Positions 56,483-59,157 of a stretch of DNA of 59,157 bases are shown here, in pieces. The notes under the pieces were generated by a model. That model ran no database searches and was not told where the DNA came from. It saw only the letters and a list, made by a program, of their open reading frames with translations. Both the position numbers and the translations under genes were made by a program. Positions within the stretch are counted from its first letter, which is position 1. Every line of letters begins with the position of its first letter. The stretch is taken from contig JANZZL010000132.1 in the NCBI GenBank assembly GCA_026419405.1, positions 1-59,157 of the forward strand. Reading direction: 5' to 3'. This DNA is from Paracoccaceae bacterium. Lineage in GTDB: Bacteria; Pseudomonadota; Alphaproteobacteria; Rhodobacterales; Rhodobacteraceae.

Positions 56483-57385
56483 TCAGCCGGCCTTCGCCCC
56501 GGGAAGCCGGACCCTGAGGCGCTTGATCCGGCGCGGATCGGCATCGACGATCTCGAACTCGGCGCCCGAGGGATGGCGGATGATCTCGCCGCGCGCGGGC
56601 ACCCGTCCGATGAGCATGAAGACGAGCCCGCCGAGCGTGTCGATCTCCTCCTCGTCCTCCTCGTTGACCAGCCGGAGCCCGGTCTCGGCCTCGAACTCGT
56701 CGAGCGGGGTCCGCGCCTGGGCCAGGTAGACGCCGGGCTTCTCCTCGCGCCAGAGCGCGGGGTCGGCGGTGTCGTGCTCGTCCTCGATCTCGCCCACGAC
56801 CTGCTCCAGCAGGTCCTCGAGCGTGACAAGCCCGTCGACACCGCCGTATTCGTCGATCACCAGTGCCATGTGCACCCGCTCGGTCTGCATCTTCTGGAGC
56901 AGCACCCCGATCGGCATCGACGGCGGGGCATAGAGCAGCGGGCGGATCAGCTTCTTCACCGAGAAGCGGCCGCCCGACCCGCCGTTGAAGCCGTGGGTCA
57001 GGGCGAAGTCCTTCAGATGGATCAGCCCGAGGGGGTGGTCGAGCGTGCCCTGGTAGACCGGCAGCCGGGAAAGGCCCGACTCGCGGAACCGCGCCACGAG
57101 TTCCTCGCGCGAGATGTCGACGGGCACGGCGACGATCTCGACCGCGGGGATCGCCACGTCCTCGACGCGCATGCGCCGCAGGTTGGCGACGCCCGGAAGC
57201 AGGGCGCGGTCCGGCGCCGGGCGCGCCTGGCCGGCCGCCGGCCGCGGCTCGGGCGTCTCGACCTCGGTCGAGAAGGCCCCGAGGATGCGGCCGATCAGGC
57301 CGCGGGGCTGGCTTCGCTCGGGGTCGGCCTCGTCCGCGCCCTGGTCGGCGGGCATGGCGGGCGCCCCGTCGCTGTCTCCGTTCAT
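56483..57385 (-). CDS. corC: CorC/HlyC-family CBS-domain protein
   Basis: The 300-residue cytoplasmic protein has no DUF21 membrane domain. A variable N-terminal tail is followed by two CBS domains (RRMRVEDVAIPAVEIVAVPVD..., VLLQKMQTERVHMALVIDEYGGVDGLVTLEDLLEQVVGEI) and a C-terminal CorC_HlyC transporter-associated domain with acidic stretches. It is annotated as a Mg/Co efflux accessory protein or hemolysin C; the real function is not settled. It overlaps ybeY by four bases. Confidence 0.85.
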   Translation of the reverse strand: MNGDSDGAPAMPADQGADEADPERSQPRGLIGRILGAFSTEVETPEPRPAAGQARPAPDRALLPGVANLRRMRVEDVAIPAVEIVAVPVDISREELVARFRESGLSRLPVYQGTLDHPLGLIHLKDFALTHGFNGGSGGRFSVKKLIRPLLYAPPSMPIGVLLQKMQTERVHMALVIDEYGGVDGLVTLEDLLEQVVGEIEDEHDTADPALWREEKPGVYLAQARTPLDEFEAETGLRLVNEEDEEEIDTLGGLVFMLIGRVPARGEIIRHPSGAEFEIVDADPRRIKRLRVRLPGAKAG

Positions 57386-57921
57386 CGTTCGCCTTCCGCA
57401 TCCCGGGGGCCGGGCCCCGTCGGGGAATATGGGTCCGCGACCCCGAGGCTGGCAAGTATCTCGACCTCGAGCCGCTCCATCAGGGCGGCGTCGCCGTCGC
57501 GGACGTGGTCGTAGCCGAGCAGGTGCAGCACGCCATGCACGACGAGGTGCCGGACGTGATCGGCAAGCGCCTTTCCGGCTTCCTCCGCCTCGCGAAGGCA
57601 GGTCTCCCAGGCCAGCGCGATGTCGCCGAGCGGGGCGGGGTCTTCGGGCGTGCCGGGCGAGGGTGGCGCGGGTGCGTCGCCCTCGCGGGCGGCGCCCCGC
57701 TCCTGCGAGGGCCAGGAAAGCACGTTGGTCGGCTGCGGCTTGCCGCGGAAGTCGGCATTGAGCGCGGCGATGCGGGCATCGTCCGCGGCCAGCACGGCGA
57801 TCTCGAAGCGCGCCGGATCGAGCCCGAGGTGGCGCAGCGCGGCCTCCGACGCCGCCTCGGCGACGGCGGGAAGGTTCTCTGCCTCCCAGCGCGGGTCCTC
57901 GCAGATCGTCTCGACCGGCAT
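57382..57921 (-). CDS. ybeY: Endoribonuclease YbeY (rRNA maturation)
   Basis: YbeY is a zinc-dependent RNase for 16S rRNA maturation and ribosome quality control. The 179-residue protein contains the family pattern DFRGKPQPTNVLSWPS, DIALAWETCLREAEE and the zinc motif HLVVHGVLHLLGYDH (three histidines). Between them is a longer than usual Pro/Ala-rich insert (GAAREGDAPAPPSPGTPEDP). The start MPVETICEDPRWEAEN at 57921 is followed, upstream, by phoH within 11 bp. Confidence 0.92.
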   Translation of the reverse strand: MPVETICEDPRWEAENLPAVAEAASEAALRHLGLDPARFEIAVLAADDARIAALNADFRGKPQPTNVLSWPSQERGAAREGDAPAPPSPGTPEDPAPLGDIALAWETCLREAEEAGKALADHVRHLVVHGVLHLLGYDHVRDGDAALMERLEVEILASLGVADPYSPTGPGPRDAEGER

Positions 57922-57932
57922 GGGCTCTGCCG

Positions 57933-58943
57933 TCAGCCGCCGTCGCGGTCGTAGGCCTCGATGATCCGTGCCACGAGCGGGTGGCGCACCACGTCCTTCG
58001 CGGTGAAGTAGCTGAAGCTGACGCCCTCCACGCCCCCGAGGATGCGCTCGGCCTCGGCGAGGCCCGAGGCAGTGCCCTTCGGCAGGTCCACCTGCGTCCG
58101 GTCGCCGGTGATGACCATGCGGCTGCCCTCGCCCAGGCGGGTGAGGAACATCTTCATCTGCATGCCGGTGGCGTTCTGCGCCTCGTCGAGCACCACGAAG
58201 GCGCTCGACAGCGTGCGCCCGCGCATGAAGGCGAGCGGCGCGATCTCGATGCGCTTTTCCTCCATCAGCTTCTGCACCTGCTTCGAGGGCAGGAAATCGT
58301 TCAGCGCGTCGTAGAGCGGCTGCATGTAGGGATCGACCTTCTCCTTCATGTCGCCGGGCAGGAAGCCGAGCCTTTCGCCCGCCTCGACCGCCGGACGCGA
58401 GAGGATGATGCGGTCCACGTGCCCGCTGATGAAGAGGTTCACGCCCACGGCCACCGCGAGGTAGGTCTTGCCCGTGCCCGCCGGGCCGATGCCGAAGCAG
58501 AGCTCGTTCTGGTAGAGTGCGCGGACATAGGCCTTCTGCGCCTCGGTGCGCGGCTCGACGATCTTCTTGCGGGTGCCGACCTCGACGCGCCCGCCCTGGA
58601 ACATCTCGAGCTGGTCGCCCGCCCGGGTGCCGGTGCCCTCGCCCGACCGGCCGAGGCGGATCGCCCCGTCCACGTCGCCGGCGCCGACGGCGCGGCCGGA
58701 TTCGAGCCGCGCATAGAGCCCCTCGAGCACCTCTGCGGCCCGTTCGCGCGCCTCGGCCTCGCCCATCACCGAAAGGAGGTTGCCGCGCCGCAGGATCTGC
58801 ACGCCGAGCTTGTGCTCGATCTGGGCCAGGTTGCGGTCGTACTCGCCGCAGAGGTCGATCAGCAGGCGGTTGTCCGGGAATTCGAGGACGGTTTCCAGGG
58901 TGTCTCCGGGAAGGGGCGGCGAGGTCAGCGCGCTGATGGCCAA
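57933..58943 (-). CDS. phoH: PhoH-family ATPase
   Basis: This 336-residue PhoH-like protein has an N-terminal KH-type RNA-binding region (LCGEYDRNLAQIEHKLGVQILRRGN), then a P-loop ATPase with CFGIGPAGTGKTYLAVAVG, LSRPAVEAGERLGFLPGDMKEKVDPYM, VVLDEAQNATGMQMKMFLTRLG and MVITGDRTQVDLP. It belongs to the phoH-ybeY-corC-lnt cluster. No ATG fits; a TTG at 58943 with GGGAG six bases upstream starts the protein at LAISALTSPPLPG, which I consider right. RNA-related function, details unknown. Confidence 0.9.
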   Translation of the reverse strand: MAISALTSPPLPGDTLETVLEFPDNRLLIDLCGEYDRNLAQIEHKLGVQILRRGNLLSVMGEAEARERAAEVLEGLYARLESGRAVGAGDVDGAIRLGRSGEGTGTRAGDQLEMFQGGRVEVGTRKKIVEPRTEAQKAYVRALYQNELCFGIGPAGTGKTYLAVAVGVNLFISGHVDRIILSRPAVEAGERLGFLPGDMKEKVDPYMQPLYDALNDFLPSKQVQKLMEEKRIEIAPLAFMRGRTLSSAFVVLDEAQNATGMQMKMFLTRLGEGSRMVITGDRTQVDLPKGTASGLAEAERILGGVEGVSFSYFTAKDVVRHPLVARIIEAYDRDGG

Positions 58944-59055
58944 TACAGTCTCCCGTCGGGCGTCGGCAAGGTCATGGTGCCAACGATGATTGGCCCGCGC
59001 AAGCGACAAGCGTGTGACGGGCGCAAGGCCCGTGCCGGTCCGTGCCGCGGCGGAC

Positions 59056-59157
59056 TCACCCCCGGCACTCGGGAGTGCCGGGCGGGGTGCCGGGGCCGGC
59101 AGGCGGCTCGCACTCGCCCGGGCCGCCGCCGCCACCGCCACCGCCACCGCCCGAGCC
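59056..59157 (-). CDS. C-terminal Gly-rich end of a gene cut by the window edge (tentative)
   Basis: On the reverse strand, from the window end to TGA at 59058, 33 codons read a run of glycines (GSGGGGGGGGGG) and then PGECEPPAGPGTPPGTPECRG. This may be the tail of the gene preceding phoH, usually miaB in related genomes, or a low-complexity artefact. An internal perfect inverted repeat CCCGGCACT/AGTGCCGGG (59061-59082) overlaps its last codons and could serve as terminator. Too short to assign. Confidence 0.35.
   Translation of the reverse strand, partial: GSGGGGGGGGGGPGECEPPAGPGTPPGTPECRG

Noticed and set aside
59061-59082. Perfect 9-bp hairpin CCCGGCACT/AGTGCCGGG as a stand-alone terminator
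   Set aside because: It lies inside the possible C-terminal codons of the gene cut by the edge and has no U-tract, so it is mentioned only with that gene.

Overview
The window is a GC-rich, gene-dense stretch of chromosomal DNA from an alphaproteobacterium, most likely of the order Rhodobacterales (Rhodobacteraceae/Paracoccaceae). The evidence is a SAM/SAH riboswitch in front of metK (an RNA class known from Rhodobacterales), the ethylmalonyl-CoA pathway genes ccr, ecm and mcd, the chvIG-hprK-rapZ-PTS cluster, the short HprK, the membrane-bound ferritin MbfA with a likely Irr box, and the sucCDAB-MAPEG-lpd order. I see no insertion sequences, prophage, CRISPR array, tRNA or rRNA genes.

Layout. 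1-4.3 kb: partial TerC-like membrane gene, then a translationally coupled adenine deaminase/AMP nucleosidase pair and an HU gene with terminator. 4.3-7.1 kb: aroC, a probable HEPN two-gene module and a TauE-type permease. 7.2-18.6 kb: TCA block with mdh, a glycosyltransferase-FkbM fusion on the opposite strand, then sucC, sucD, sucA, sucB, a MAPEG gene and lpd. 18.6-24.3 kb: rnr, a lytic transglycosylase, mbfA, and a compact TetR/small exported protein unit with two matching operators. 24.3-32.4 kb: NYN-LOTUS protein, glutathione-dependent formaldehyde dehydrogenase, three consecutive I78-type small exported proteins, leuD, an unknown membrane protein, a secreted EEP-type protein, recO and an MFS transporter. 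32.4-37.9 kb: an NAD-dependent reductase, mcd, a second TauE permease and pckA. 38.2-43.6 kb: chvI-chvG-hprK-rapZ-EIIA-HPr and an acyltransferase. 43.6-52.3 kb: SDR and RecD-like helicase, ccr, a PlsB-like acyltransferase, ecm, an H-NS-like gene and deoD. 52.3-59.2 kb: OmpA-like protein, trmB, riboswitch-metK, then phoH-ybeY-corC-lnt reading leftward.

The genes fit a heterotroph that grows on acetate-type substrates. The ethylmalonyl-CoA pathway (Ccr, Ecm, Mcd) regenerates C4 acids, the Suc/Lpd/Mdh block runs the TCA cycle, and PckA withdraws oxaloacetate to PEP beside the ChvGI and PTS phosphorelay genes. Purine salvage appears twice (amn-ade and deoD). mcd and ecm share an 18-bp upstream element (15 of 18 positions identical), and ccr holds a looser copy, which suggests a common regulator.

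The best candidates for new biology are the HEPN pair with an apparent CTG start, the TetR/small secreted protein unit, the shared ethylmalonyl-CoA operator, the dyad upstream of sucC, the 11-bp-phased GTGCAC array before lpd, and a DnaA-box palindrome downstream of leuD.
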